Below, piece after piece: positions 44,033 to 55,610 of a stretch of DNA of 64,000 bases; the first letter of the stretch is position 1; each line of letters begins with the position of its first letter. This stretch comes from Branchiostoma floridae. Taxonomy: Eukaryota > Chordata > Leptocardii > Amphioxiformes > Branchiostomatidae. Position numbers and translations under genes: made by a program. The DNA lies in assembly GCF_000003815.2 (NCBI RefSeq), contig NC_049982.1:28082329-28146328 (forward strand). Direction: 5' to 3'. Below the pieces are notes generated by a model that ran no database searches, was not told the origin of the DNA, and worked only from the letters and a program-made list of their open reading frames with translations.

Positions 44033-45790
44033 GATGCCGCTTGTACTTGTCAGGTTTCTGCACGGCAAAAACACGTCCTGCTCCTGGCAAGGCGCCTGTT
44101 GACTCCAGAGTAGACCCAGACTCAAAGAAATGTGATGCCTTACATCACAACATCAGAAACCAGATATGGAAACAACTCATGTCCGTTGGATAACACCGCC
44201 CATGCACATCGAGACAAATTATGTGCACATGTAACGCTGATCAGTTTTGTCGCTAAATATTGAAAAGGAGTTCTCGAAAACAGCCTAAAATCTGGACATG
44301 TCAGAAAACCTGCGGTGATTTTAAACCATTAAAAACTGCTCGTGTCAGTACCTTTCATCCATTTTTTTCTTCAATATGACTGAACCAAGCTTTTCTTTTC
44401 ATGGTTCCGGTTCGGAATTTGTCAACCGAGACTGTCCGTCAGTGACAAGGTACCCCTATCCATCGGAAACATTGAATTGTCCAGAAAACGGTGTTTTGAG
44501 AAGCGCTCACACTTTTCTGAGAGGCAGTCAAATCTGCTCCAGATCGTTAAAAAAACTCCGAACCGGGACCGGAAATGGATATAAGTGACATGGTTTTGTT
44601 TTTGTTGTTTTATGTAAATATTGTATTGTACGTAATACTATGTATTATTTGTATATGTATTCAGGGCCTCCATGAAAAGCAGTGTTAGTAACTGATGGGA
44701 GCTTACCCTGGTAAAAGAACACAGAAATGAATGAATAAATAAATAAATAAATAAATATATAACTCTCGAAAGATCGAGACCTAAACGAACGCTGTGTACT
44801 GAACGCGGGTTAGGCTTAACTGAGTGAGACGCACGTATGTCAGTAACATATATAACGGGTACCGCCCTAAGATGCGCCCTGCCCTAAGATGCCCGGATTT
44901 TTTGCTGATCTTATTATGCATAAGTACGCCGTGTTTGTTGCCACCGACCATGATGATTAGAAAGGTAAATAAACCAAGTCCAAACAAACAGCTTTTTTTG
45001 TAATAAAAGAATATTTACACATATTCACTTCCCTTTTATTTGAAGATAGAATTTTCACAATAATGTTGGTAGCGCCGAATCACTGTGGTCCCCTGTTATT
45101 GTATGATGTACTAGGTATTGGTGGCTCGTGTCCATAAATAAACAACCAGTAAAAAAAAGCCACACAACTGTCATACACATAAGAAATAAAGTTTCACAAA
45201 ACACTACAAATATTGGTCTTCAAATGTTTGTTGAGTAGAAGACCAGCCATAGAAAAAACAACATAAGCATTACCACCGTTGTTTTCCCCAGGGAGTGTGG
45301 CCCCGCAGGTGGCAGACGAGCGAACGCCCAAAAGATTTGTTACTCTAACAAATGATTCGTACCGTCTATAAAAATGAAACTTCACAGAGTGATGTCGAAT
45401 ATGTTTCCCAGTACATACACCGAGTTTTTTTGTGATTTTGGTGTTGTCGTTTTTCGTAATGATTTTGTTAGTCGGGCCGCCACATTCAGTGCATTTCGCC
45501 CATTTCCCATGAAAACACGACCTGGATTGTGAGATTTAGCCCTCCTCGCGGGAGACAAGAAGCACACACAATCACAATTCTACTGTCAAAAGAAAGCTAA
45601 TATATCATAAAATTAGAATTTTTATCTATGTCTAAATTGGTCACCAGCTTCCGAAGAGAGCAAATTCCAAAAGCGTGGCAAGTTAGGGTGCACTGTCTAA
45701 CGCAGCTCAAAATCGGAATTTATATTCACGTTAATGTCCTCGGTCTTCGCCAGTTGTAACGCGGAGAGTGAAGGGTTCATGAACAGTAAG
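44033..45790. other. no gene seen
   Basis: Upstream side of the NPMY gene. It contains a C run (43859-43872, just before), an AATAAATA microsatellite at 44725-44760 and a short CCCTAAGATGC repeat at 44862-44896. Scanning both strands gave no exon with recognisable protein similarity and good borders. The NPMY gene's promoter should be in the left part but is not obvious. Confidence 0.45.
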
Positions 45791-45798
45791 TATGGTCT

Positions 45799-46247
45799 TC
45801 TGAGGAATGTTATAATCACATTAACACGTACATGCACATAGATATGCATAGATAGGTCTCATCAATATTCATTCCTCCATTGAAACATTGCTATAGGAAT
45901 GTCGTGGAACAAGCCGCAAAATGCATTTGCCGATCGCAGTTTACCTTTTCCTAATATTACCATCGATTTTATTTGAATTTGCTTCATACTTCGTTCCTTT
46001 TCGTTCCTTTTCGCGCTTTCGCTACCGAAAGTGCGAAAAGGAACGAAAAGGAACGAAGTAAGAAGCAAATTCAAATAAAATCGATGGTAATATTAGGAAA
46101 AGGTAAACTGTGATCGGCAAATGCATTTTGCGGCTTGTTCCACGAAATTCCTATAGCAATGGTTCAATGGAGGAATGAATATTGATGAGACCTATCTATG
46201 CATATCTATGTTCATGTACGTGTTAATGTGGTTATAACATTCCTTAG
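45799..46247. repeat. near-perfect ~450-bp palindrome
   Basis: The left arm 45799-46021 and right arm 46026-46247 are inverse copies over their full ~220 bases with few mismatches; the spacer is about 4 bases (CTAC). The ends carry GAGGAATGTTATAA and inverse. The centre is built from CGTTCCTTTTCG decamers and a small hairpin CTTTCG...CGAAAG. The central part is related to 47255-47340 and to the decamer array at 47466. It is probably a foldback/MITE element. Confidence 0.85.
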
Positions 46248-46946
46248 AATATCCATATTACATTTATATTATAAAATTTCACAAGAAGAAATGGATTATG
46301 TTGAGAACGATTGCGCATATTTTATCATAAAAAGCCATGCTATGTGGATATAGTTGTTTAAAAAATGCAATGATAGCAAAGTTACAAGTATATGTATTGC
46401 ACAATTTGTAAGAACTTGACCTTAGAGAAATATAGGTCGAATGTTCGAACCCAGGGAAGTCTACGATCGGAAGTTCGAGCCCAGCATGTAGGGAATTATT
46501 CTTCCTTCCTTTTTTTCACACTTTCATTAATATCAATACAACGCCTTAAATTTGTTTTGCAACCAGGACATCTAAACCCGGCATTGCGATTTTTTTATCA
46601 TCAGCGAGGGCCTGATGTCGGTCGCAAGAGGCAGAAATTTATTTGTATTGAATATGACGGAAAATTGTTGACAGAAATTGTATTTCCCAATATCCTTTGC
46701 ACAAATTCCTCACGTTGGCACCTTTCTTCCCGCCAAAATGATGAATACTCATTGTACAACTTGATGAAATCTCTTTGGTACAATGTATATATGTCTCTCC
46801 TTTTACAGCTTTTCTTTCGTTGTGAACGAGCGAGAAGATATGTCTCCAGTCTCCAGAAAACCATGTTGTTGGCCCTGTTGAAAGGAGCTGTCATGCTCGT
46901 GGGGCAGCAGTTTATTAGCATATCTTTCCTGACCGGATTTCGCGGG

Positions 46947-46990
46947 TCATTTGCATGCGGCGCTCCCCTCTAGGGAGAATAAAAGCCACC
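46947..46990 (+). promoter_or_regulatory. octamer + TATA core promoter candidate
   Basis: TCATTTGCATGC contains the octamer ATTTGCAT, and ~25 bases later comes GAATAAAAGCC, a TATA-like box. This spacing is seen in octamer-dependent promoters such as those of histone H2B genes. No histone gene follows; the next supported + strand exon is at 48151. Confidence 0.3.
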
Positions 46991-47243
46991 CAAATACAAC
47001 AACAACAACGTTACAATCTTGCCTCATCCTGAAAATGTATAATAATCGATATTCATCTACCACCCACTGAATTTTAGTCCTAACTTTCTTATCTCAGTTC
47101 CGTTTCTTTGTATTTCGCAGATCTTCAAAGAATAATTTAGCCACACAAAAACAACAGCCTGAAACAGCGCTGTAAAAATTTGATAATGTCAAATTCTCGG
47201 TAAAATAAAACACGTTTCATAGGCTTCTAACGCCCACAGTACC

Positions 47244-47345
47244 GATTCCTTATATTCTCATTGATTTTATTTAAGTTTGCTTCATACTCCATTACTTTTC
47301 GCTCCTTTTCGCACTTTCGGTAGCGAAAGTGCGAAAATTCTCGTC
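47244..47345. repeat. half copy of the 45799-46247 element
   Basis: TCATTGATTTTATTTAAGTT, GCTTCATACTCCATTACTTT and the hairpin CACTTTCGGTAGCGAAAGTG match the left arm and centre of the palindrome at 45799. It runs into a 100-N gap. Confidence 0.7.
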
Positions 47346-47365
47346 GCATGCCATGAAATTTGGAT

Positions 47366-47465
47366 NNNNNNNNNNNNNNNNNNNNNNNNNNNNNNNNNNN
47401 NNNNNNNNNNNNNNNNNNNNNNNNNNNNNNNNNNNNNNNNNNNNNNNNNNNNNNNNNNNNNNNNN
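47366..47465. other. assembly gap (100 N, placeholder)
   Basis: Exactly 100 N; true size unknown. It is bordered on the right by a decamer array, a likely cause of the break. Confidence 0.99.
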
Positions 47466-47537
47466 TTCCTTTTCGTTCCTTTTCGTTCCTTTTCGTTCCT
47501 TTTCGTTCCTTTTCGTTCCTTTTCGTTCCTTTTCGCA
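47466..47537. repeat. TTCCTTTTCG decamer array
   Basis: At least seven perfect copies of TTCCTTTTCG directly after the gap. The same decamer occurs twice per arm in the palindrome at 45799-46247, so the array looks like an expansion from that element. The true length is hidden by the gap. Confidence 0.9.
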
Positions 47538-47684
47538 CTTTCGGTACACCGGTCGAATCGGATGCTATTTTTCCTCTAGGTCAAAATCGGCTGCTTAATC
47601 GGCTGCTAAAATCGGCTGCTAAATGGGCTGCTAACTTCAGCCCGGTGTATTACACTGTAATGATAAAACTTGATAATTGGCTAT

Positions 47685-48015
47685 GTTTTCGGTTGAGCAG
47701 CTGTGGTTGTGGGTGTAAATGTAGGTCAATCAACATATCTCGAGAAGCTTTGAATGGATTTTGATGATATTTGGTATTTGAGTAGCGGTTGCAAAAAGAA
47801 ACGCCCAGTTCGAAAGTGGTTGACCTGGCATTTTCCGTCGGTACTGCAGCGGGTCGAGTGTGTGTGTCCGTTTGTTTGCGGAGAGCATAACTCCAGAAGC
47901 TATGAAAGGTTTTGCATGATATTTGGCATGATATGTAGAGGTTGGGAAAAGGAAGGTCAAGTTCGAAAATGGGCCTCCTAGCAGCAAGTTGCGGTACTGT
48001 AGCGGAGCGGTACTT
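47685..48015 (+). repeat. dispersed repeat, 32456 family
   Basis: GATTTTGATGATATTTGGTA, GAGAGCATAACTCCAGAAGC, GGGCCTCCTAGCAGCAAGTT and GCGGTACTGTAGCGGAGCGG follow the same order as at 32456-32830. Another partial copy in inverse sense is at 48530-48690 (GGGGCCCATTATCAAACTTG, CAAGAACACGAGATGCCGGA). Confidence 0.6.
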
Positions 48016-48150
48016 CAAAAAATCTGTTTCAATTGTTTCAAATCAAGTGGTTCAATATCTATTGTCTTGTTGGCACTAAAATCCCTTCTTTTTTAATATG
48101 CTTATTTGTTGCTGATATCTTCTGATTAATTTTGTTTACCTTATGTTCAG

Positions 48151-50903
48151 GATTATCTGAATTAGAAACGACCACCGCCACGTTTGCTAACGTGTCACAG
48201 GTCAACAGCCCCCTCTACCGGGATCGAAGCACTCTGCAGCCTAAGTTCGATCTCCAGACTGAGGCCATGGATACAACAGGTCTATGTTTTCTCTTTTTAT
48301 TGTGGTAATCTTTCTTCTTCTTTTGTAGCTATTAACGCAATTAAGGTGTACCTAGGTAGTAAATATTGCGGCTGCCAAAAATCTGTTTAAATTGTTTCAT
48401 TGTCTATTGTGTTGTTGACACTGAATTCCTTCTTCTTTAATAATAATGTGCTTATTTTGTAAAGAGATTTTTTAATCCACTTGTTATGTGAGCTTGATTG
48501 AGCAGTTTCCAATATCCGGACAATTACCTTAGAAAGCAGTTAGGGGCCCATTATCAAACTTGACCGCAAGAGCTATCTACCAAGCAAAACTCGTGACCAT
48601 AGCTTGTCAAGAACACGAGATGCCGGAACCGGAAGTTCCGCTGTATAGAGATCCGCCAGGGGGCCCAAAAGCTAATCATTTCGAGACCTACCCACTCACT
48701 AAATGTTCACTTATCAGACCCAGAAGACTGCCAGAATCTCGAGAGAAATGGTGAATTCTACCGAGGAACAGTCGCCGTGACCAAAACAGGCAAGACGTGT
48801 CAGCGCTGGGACAGCCAGACACCACATACACATGACAAGACATCTTATAGTTACCCATTTTTCGGACTGGAGCAGAACTACTGTCGGAACCCAGACGGTG
48901 CATCCGGAGTTTGGTGCTATACCCGGGATCCCGGCACGAGATGGGAGCTGTGTGACGTACCAATATGTGGTAAGGTCTGAACCAGTAAGTTTTAAAAACA
49001 GTGACATCAACAGTAGTTGCACCGTGCATGCCATTTGTCACATACCTGACGGAACCTTGCTACCTAGACATGGTTCTGCCAGTTCCTATTTTTAATTGGA
49101 ACACTGAGCTGTTACAGCGTTCCCAAAAGCGTTCTAGCTAAATCACATGTTCTCCAAATCAGAATACTTCGCCAATCCTAGTTCTTCGCCGGACAGTCAG
49201 CTTCTTTCCCCTTTCCTTACGGAAAGATCATGAAGTTCTCGTCCCTTGTACATGTCACCTCCGGGAAGGAAAGTCACTTCCTGACGGAGTATTGTAGTTG
49301 AGGTTGACTATATTTCCGTATACGTATACTATGTACAGTCTAGTTAACGAACGACACTAGTCATTAGTCAAATGGATTTTGTTAGTGTGCGTGTGACGTG
49401 TTTGTGACTTTAAGTGATAATTAATTTAAGTTCAGTGCGGAAACTTTTCTGACTCGTTCAAATATTTCCCGTCACTGCAAATCTTTCTTACAGCAGCATG
49501 TCTTGGTGGCTACATGTTGCCGCGCGGAATCTGCTACAAGGCCTACAACACACAAACGAGCTTCAGCGGAGCGGCCGCGACCTGTCGTATTTTCAAATTA
49601 GAATTTCTCTGCTGTTGTTTCCTTTGAATGTTGGGGATTCAAACATATTAAGTCTTCTAGGATAAACAGAGATTATAGAAAATGCTGGTCCAGAAAATCC
49701 CTGACCCCGAGGAAATGGTTTCTAATAAAAGAAAGTCAGTATACAGTTAGTCAGAAATAATTCCCGTCTCAATGCAAATCTTCCTTACAGCATCTTACCA
49801 CACCGAAGGTTGCACGATGTGGCGTGGAGTCTGCTACAAGGCCTACAACACACTAAGTACCTTCAGCGATGCGGACGAGACCTGTCGTGAAGACGGCGGC
49901 ACCCTCGCCATGCCCCGAGATGCTGGGACCAACGCCTTCCTGCTCTCCTTGTCCATGTCCGAGCTCGGCAGCGAAACCTTCTGGATCGGCCTGCACCGTC
50001 AGAGCGGAGAGAGGAGCTTTGGGTGGGTGGACGGTTCTGCACTTGGTGACTACAACAATTGGCATCCGAAACGGACCCAACTCATCAGTCACCATCATGA
50101 ATGCGTTGTTACTAGTGTGTTCGCATGGAGTGGCATGTGGGCCAATGTTCCATGTGCTTTTTATAGACATCCCTTCATCTGCCAAGTCGCTGCAGGTACG
50201 TCATGTGAAGCTACCTTTGTTGTAAATTCATCAAATTATATGGAACAGCTTTAGTACTCATTTGACCAAATCACACAACCGGTCTCTCTCTTGATGTCTA
50301 TATGCCTTACTTTCCTACTCTGCCACTCCAACTGTCTAACTTCAACAGAAATACTTGGAATGATTTGAAAATCTTTACCATACATCAGTTTTAAAGGATA
50401 AGATCATTTGGCGAAGGTATGTGGTCGTGGAACTCGGGTTTGGAGATGGACTTAACATGGAAACTGCTTACCACGCGCACGTCACGTGTTCAACCCTCCT
50501 GTATAACGGCGCGTCTGCAGCTATGGCGAGTCTCTCCGCCAAACCAGCTATAGAATTAGTTCTCCCTGTCTGTTTACTTATCCCTTAGGCCATGCTGATT
50601 TGATTATATGGATGCCTTCATTTTGAAATCTAAGTGGTCAGGAAGGTTGAACAAATGACTGAAAACAGAGTGTATGGCATACCGAAATATAGATTCTTTA
50701 TTTCTGTCCTTCTTTGACTTTGTCATATACAGTCAGGAAACATCGCGCAAGTTGATGGACATGGAAATATCAAATTATCTGTGTATGTGACAACGTAAAA
50801 TAAGGCATTATCATTCATATTGCAAACAACCTAAAAGACAAATCATTTTATAAATGTCACATTCTTTTCATGGTTATTTTTTGTTGTTACAGGACGTCTA
50901 TAG
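48151..50903 (+). CDS. kringle - C-type lectin domain protein, 5' end not found
   Basis: Four exons, all joined in phase 1: linker 48151-48279, kringle 48718-48969, CTLD 49791-50195, and a short last exon starting 50893 (codons GRL, TAG at 50901-50903). The linker is Thr-rich (LSELETTTATFANVSQV). The kringle shows PEDCQNLERNGEFYRGTVAV, TCQRWDS, NYCRNPDGASGVWCYTRDP and RWELCDVPIC with the six expected cysteines. The DxD lysine-binding pair seen in plasminogen kringles is DGA here, so lysine binding is doubtful. The CTLD has CYKAYNTLSTFSDADETCRE, FWIGLH, GWVDGS and NVPCAFYRHPFICQ. EPN/QPD is replaced by HPKRT and WND by WAN, so canonical Ca2+-sugar binding is unlikely. It is probably extracellular. 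Signal peptide or membrane exon lies upstream and was not found. Confidence 0.88.
49462..49590 (+). pseudogene. broken partial copy of the CTLD exon
   Basis: This repeats ~49760-49888, including the upstream polypyrimidine tract and acceptor (GCAAATCTTTCTTACAG). The reading CLGGYMLPRGICYKAYNTQT then SFSGAAATCR parallels the functional exon's CTMWRGVCYKAYNTLSTFSD. Homology stops abruptly after TCR at ~49590, followed by unrelated sequence and a stop. The acceptor is still usable on paper, so it could act as a cryptic exon. It sits in the intron before the intact CTLD exon. Confidence 0.85.
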
Positions 50904-51950
50904 GCGACAGGCCGATCTCTCGCCACTGCTCTAAAACTGCTATTCGGCAAACTGAGATGTCAAAGATGGAAAGAAACCAATGGGTCAACTTAGAAATTTG
51001 TGAGATATTAAGCGCTCTTTCTGTACACGAAGTAAAACGCTTACCTACATGATTTCAATTAGTCCTTCTCAAGTTCACATGACCTGGACGGAAGTGTGAC
51101 GTCAGCAACGGATCAAATGTTCCCGGTAATCGGTGTCGGCCCCCGTCTCGGTTGAAAGATGGTCGATGTGCTCTGACGTATTGCCTAGCACCATTGACTC
51201 TTTGCTGAGTCACGTGAGTTACGTTTAGGGTCATTTTGTCATGAGAAGGGCCAGAGGCCTGATAGGAAGCATGTTCTGTTGGTAAGAATATTTTTTGTGT
51301 GCGGAAAAAACTTGTTTAATCCATTTCTATCTTCGTTATGAAAAGTACAAATCTCTTTATCACCCGCTCATGGGATTCACTTGGGGTGAAGGTTCCACTG
51401 AGTAATGAAGCAATAACAGTGTAGGTCAACCCTTAGTGACTATTTCGAAGGGCTTGGTAGATCATTCTGAATGCTATGTGATTTATTTATTTATACAAAT
51501 AACACCAATTAAAAACAAATTAATATACAGAAAAGAAAAACATACAGGAGGAGGGTAGAAGCCTTTATGGCTTTCCGTGGGCCTCCCCTAGAAACAAGAT
51601 ACATGTAATATGAAAAGTTTTACATAATGAAATTAAACAAAGTTATCAAATGAAATGAATTGACGTTATAACATTAAGTGAAACAGGAGTTATATTACAA
51701 ATGAGTAAAAAAATCTGTTTTGTTTAACTTTCTTCAGCAAGTGAAAGTAATGCTTAGTTGATTATGCAGTTTGTTAGTGTAATATTAATCAATTGTGTTT
51801 ACACGACTTAGTCTGAATGAGGCAGAGACTGTTTGACTGTAGTGGGTGACCATGCTGCTCGGTGCCCAGCCAATTTTTTTCTCCTCTCAAGCATTTGCCG
51901 CAACACTTCTTGGGGGTTTCCGGTATACCAGGTGGGAGAAAAATACGTCA
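50904..51950. other. no gene seen; MITE and LINE-like debris
   Basis: 3' UTR of the kringle-lectin gene, then a diverged copy of the 11366 MITE (51020-51310: AAAACGCTTACC, CCTTCTCAAGTTCACATGAC, GGAAGTGTGACGTCAGCAAC, and the inverse arm ending TTGGTAAG). 51480-51620 has a TATTTATTTATA tail and CTTTCCGTGGGCCTCCCC, similar to the LINE 3' end at 16003-16100. No clear AATAAA for the kringle-lectin gene was found. Confidence 0.5.
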
Positions 51951-51954
51951 CACC

Positions 51955-52288
51955 TAACCCTAACCCGAACTCTAACACAACCCTAACTCTAACCCTAACC
52001 CTGACCCTAACCCTAACCCTGACCCTAACCCTAACCCTAACCCTAATATATAACCCTAACCCTAACCCTAACCCTAACCCTAACCCTAACCCTAACCTAA
52101 CCCTAACCCTAACCTAATCCTAACTCTAACCCTAACACTAACCCTAACCCTGACCCTGACACTAACCCTCACCCTGACCGTAAACCTAACCCTAACCCTA
52201 ACCTAACCCTAACCCTAACCCTAACCCTAACCCTAACCCTAACCTTAACCCTAACTTTAACCTTAACCTTAATCCTAACCCTAACCCA
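51955..52288. repeat. interstitial telomeric tract (CCCTAA)n
   Basis: About 330 bases dominated by CCCTAA units with variants CCCTGA, CTCTAA, CCTTAA and a short break at ~52045 (TATATAA). This is the TTAGGG-type telomere repeat in C-strand orientation. Ends are more degenerate than the centre. Confidence 0.95.
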
Positions 52289-53854
52289 CATGGGGTTCCC
52301 AACATCGTGTCGAAGGTTCAAATGTAGAGTCATGAAATGATTATTGAAACCATAACATGATCAGGCCTGAAAAGACGTCACGTAACTTGAGAATTTTTAT
52401 GCGAATTATGATGCCCTGAGTGAGTAAGAATTACGAAATATTGAATATTGACCAAGTAACATAGATGTGCTTTGTACAATTGTTGTAGAAACATTTTAGA
52501 TCTAATCTATACATATGTTCAGATCATTGTATGGTTCAGGGTAATGAGTTTGGATGATAAGCCTACTTTTAGTTTTAGATCTACATGACATTTAGAACAA
52601 ATGTGTGTCTAGAAATAATGCTCTAAAAGGCAAGATTGAACCTAAACGACAGATGCTATAACGTTTAACGTTTACAATTTAATCTATTGTAGGAGCCCAT
52701 ACCATTTGTAGGAACATTGGGTGATTTGTAACAATGGGCTTTATATGAACACAACCCTACAAAAGCCTGTTTAAGCTTTGACTAATATATGAGGCTCAGA
52801 AGCAGCATTTAGAAAGAAATGTTAAAATGCACGTTACAAATGTACATTTTTAGTCACCGAGTGGGTTTCAAAATATAGAACCAGAGATGGGTTTGTGTCT
52901 GATCTGATGTTGAGAAGCTACAAGAGGCTAAGAAGAGAAGAAGATCTGGACAAAAGTACTGTAATTATATTTCAGCCATACCATAGGTATGGTGAAATAT
53001 ATTGTTATATTTCAATCCATACTACAGTATGGATTGCAATATGTTGTTTTTTGTCGCGTCTCTTCTCCTTCTTCTTCTCCTGCCAAACCTTCAAATGGAT
53101 TCAACTTTTTTTCATTTTGGGGCCAAATGAGCTGAAATTTGGCATGAAGGTAGAAATAGCAAAAAAAACTTTTTTGATAAGGGCCTTAAAAATCATGATA
53201 TTTAGGGGTTTTGGCCATTTTTAGACCAAAAATATATATTTTGGGCCCCTGTGCCCTGGTATTACAACCTAATGACCTGAAATTTGGTACAGAGGTGCAC
53301 TGAACATATTTCCAAAGGACCGTCTCGACACTTTTTGCATAGGACACTTCAAAAATGAGTAATTTGGGGATATTTGGCCATTTTTGACAAAAAAATGTAT
53401 ATTTTTGGCTCCTATGCCCTTGTATTGAAACCAAATGACCTGAAATTTGCTACCGAGATGCATTGAACATATGTTCCCAGAATAGCATGAACACTGTTTT
53501 TCATACATCACTTCAAAAATGAGTTAATTTGGGCTTTTTGGCCAATGTATATTTATTTAGGTTCCTGTGTCATGAAATAGCCTACTGACCTAGAATTTAG
53601 TATATTGAATAGAAAATTGGTCACATAGACCAGTCCATTTGGCATAAATAGGGGTGATCCGGGAAAGTCCATTCTTAAATTGGGGGGGGGGGGGGGCTTT
53701 TCACAAAATCAATTTTGTAGTGTGATGATGTTTAGGGAAAGGTCAGTTTCTGCAAAATGTTGATATGGTTCATTTTTGCATTGGGATTGATGGATTGAAA
53801 TATGCTGTATTTGCTCATAAGCAAATGTCGGCCTTTCTAGTATTCGTAATGTTT

Positions 53855-53856
53855 CT

Positions 53857-53893
<37 letters not shown>
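53855..53893. repeat. TTTC microsatellite
   Basis: About nine TTTC units between two anchors of the tandem array. Confidence 0.9.
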
Positions 53894-53895
<2 letters not shown>

Positions 53896-54116
53896 CCTGT
53901 CAAATCTTCAAAACGCGGTATCTCAGTCGTTACTGAGCCGAATGATCTGAAATTTGGCACAAGGGTAGAGTGGATAGATACCTTTGGTATTTTTTTTCCA
54001 TTTTTTTTATATCTGGCTTTAAAATGATTTTATTGAGTTGTTTGGCAATTTTTAGTCCCAAACTGCATAATTTGGCACCTGTACACTGGTATTACATCCG
54101 AATGACCTGAATTCGT

Positions 54117-54216
54117 NNNNNNNNNNNNNNNNNNNNNNNNNNNNNNNNNNNNNNNNNNNNNNNNNNNNNNNNNNNNNNNNNNNNNNNNNNNNNNNNNNNN
54201 NNNNNNNNNNNNNNNN
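54117..54216. other. assembly gap (100 N, placeholder)
   Basis: Exactly 100 N inside the tandem array; the array's true length is unknown. Confidence 0.99.
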
Positions 54217-54979
54217 AAAAAGACCGTGTCCGACCGCCAGGCGATACTGACCTGGTACCAATGCCATATAGATCAATTACAGTTTTGGCATACGGTTGTA
54301 CAAAATGCTTAATTTTGCGTTTTTTTTTGCCATTTTTTAACCAAAAAGGACATTTGCGGCTCAAGGACCCTCGTTTTACAACCAAATGACCTGAAATTTG
54401 GTATAGGATTGCCCTCAACATACTATTATGCACACATGTATTAAATAAAACTTTTGGCATACAGTACAACAAAATGCTTAATTTTGCGATTTTTTGACAA
54501 AAAAGGACATTTTGGATCCTGTACCCTCGTTTTACAACCAAATGACCTGACATTTGGTGCAGAAGTGCCCTCCATATATGCGCACATGGATTCAATAAGA
54601 ATTTTGTCATACAGTACAACAAAATGCTTAATTTTGCGAATTTTTGGCCATTTTTTTTACAAAAATGGCCCGTTTTTGGCTCCTGTACCCTTGGTTTACA
54701 ACCAAATGACCTGAAATTTGGTAAAGGGGTGCTCTGGATATTTATTCAAATGACCCATGTATAATTTATTTGCATGAACCACTTCAAAATGATACATTTG
54801 AGGATTTGGGGGGTCATTTTCCAATGGCCATGGGGGTCAACGACCCCATCTCAACATAGCAGGTGGAAGCCTGGACATATTCATATAACTTAATCAAGTA
54901 CGTAACCAATCACTTAGCCTGGATCAATATTTGGCTAAGAATCCAATGGATTTGTCAGCCGATCAGCGAGCCTGGTGTT

Positions 54980-55610
54980 ATCTGGAAGAGTCCATTCTCC
55001 TACGGAAAGGTTCTTTTCTTAATACATCTTAGGACTGGTGATTATGTTAAGTCTTTCAGTGGGAGTATTTTTAGACTGGTCTATTTTGCAATTTTAAATG
55101 GGGTATGTTGGAAGAGTCCATTCTTGCACGGAGGGGAGCATTTTTAAAAATCCATTTTGGACTTTGGTGATTATGTCCAAGTCCTAATTTAGCGGAGGTA
55201 TTTTTGGAATGCTCCATTTTACATAGGGTTATCACAGGGAGAGTCCATTATTGCACGGAGGGGTTTTTTTTTCCAAATTCAGTTTTGGACGGGTGATGAT
55301 TCACAATTCCATCTTTCAGCGGAAATATTTTTTAGGCTGGTCTATTTACCTTTTCGTGCACGGAGGACCTTTTTGCTAAGTTCAATTTTGGACTGGGTTT
55401 CTTATTCAGAAGGCCATGTTTTTAGTGGGAGTATTTCTGGACAGGTCTATTGTGCAAATTCACATGGGGTGCACTGAAAGAGTCCCTTCTTGCACTGGGC
55501 ATTTTGTAATATTCATTTTGGGGCTAAAGTGTGATTAGTAGAAGTGTTTTTTTAAGCAGAAGTGTTCCATTTTTGCAAATGGGGGATTTTGGAACAGTCC
55601 ATTGTTGCAT
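54980..55610. repeat. ~110-130 bp tandem repeat array (AGAGTCCATT units)
   Basis: GGAAGAGTCCATTCTNNNACGGAGGGG-type blocks recur at ~54985, 55109, 55240 and 55470, each followed by CATTTTGGAC and GTGGGAGTATTTTTNGACTGGTC. Copies are imperfect. Different sequence from the adjoining 155-165 bp array. Confidence 0.7.

Larger units (their letters stand above)
53110..54760. repeat. ~155-165 bp tandem repeat array
   Basis: The anchor AAATGACCTGAAATTTGG (with variants) recurs near 53125, 53270, 53433, 53585, 53940, 54100, 54386, 54540 and 54702. Each unit also has CCATTTTTNGACCAAAAA and GGCTCCTGTRCCCTNGT. Copies are diverged; a gap (54117-54216) and other insertions break the spacing. No coding frame is conserved. 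Confidence 0.8.

Noticed and set aside
45194-45385. - strand frame with SSATCGATLPGENNGG
   Set aside because: It looks locally protein-like but has no splice pair or recognisable domain.
46392-46973. 193-codon + strand frame
   Set aside because: Composition is not protein-like, there is no recognisable domain or splice context, and the opposite strand is also open. Possibly a decayed element; support too weak.
51833-52117. Open frame of Thr-Leu and Asn-Pro repeats
   Set aside because: Translation of telomeric CCCTAA repeats.
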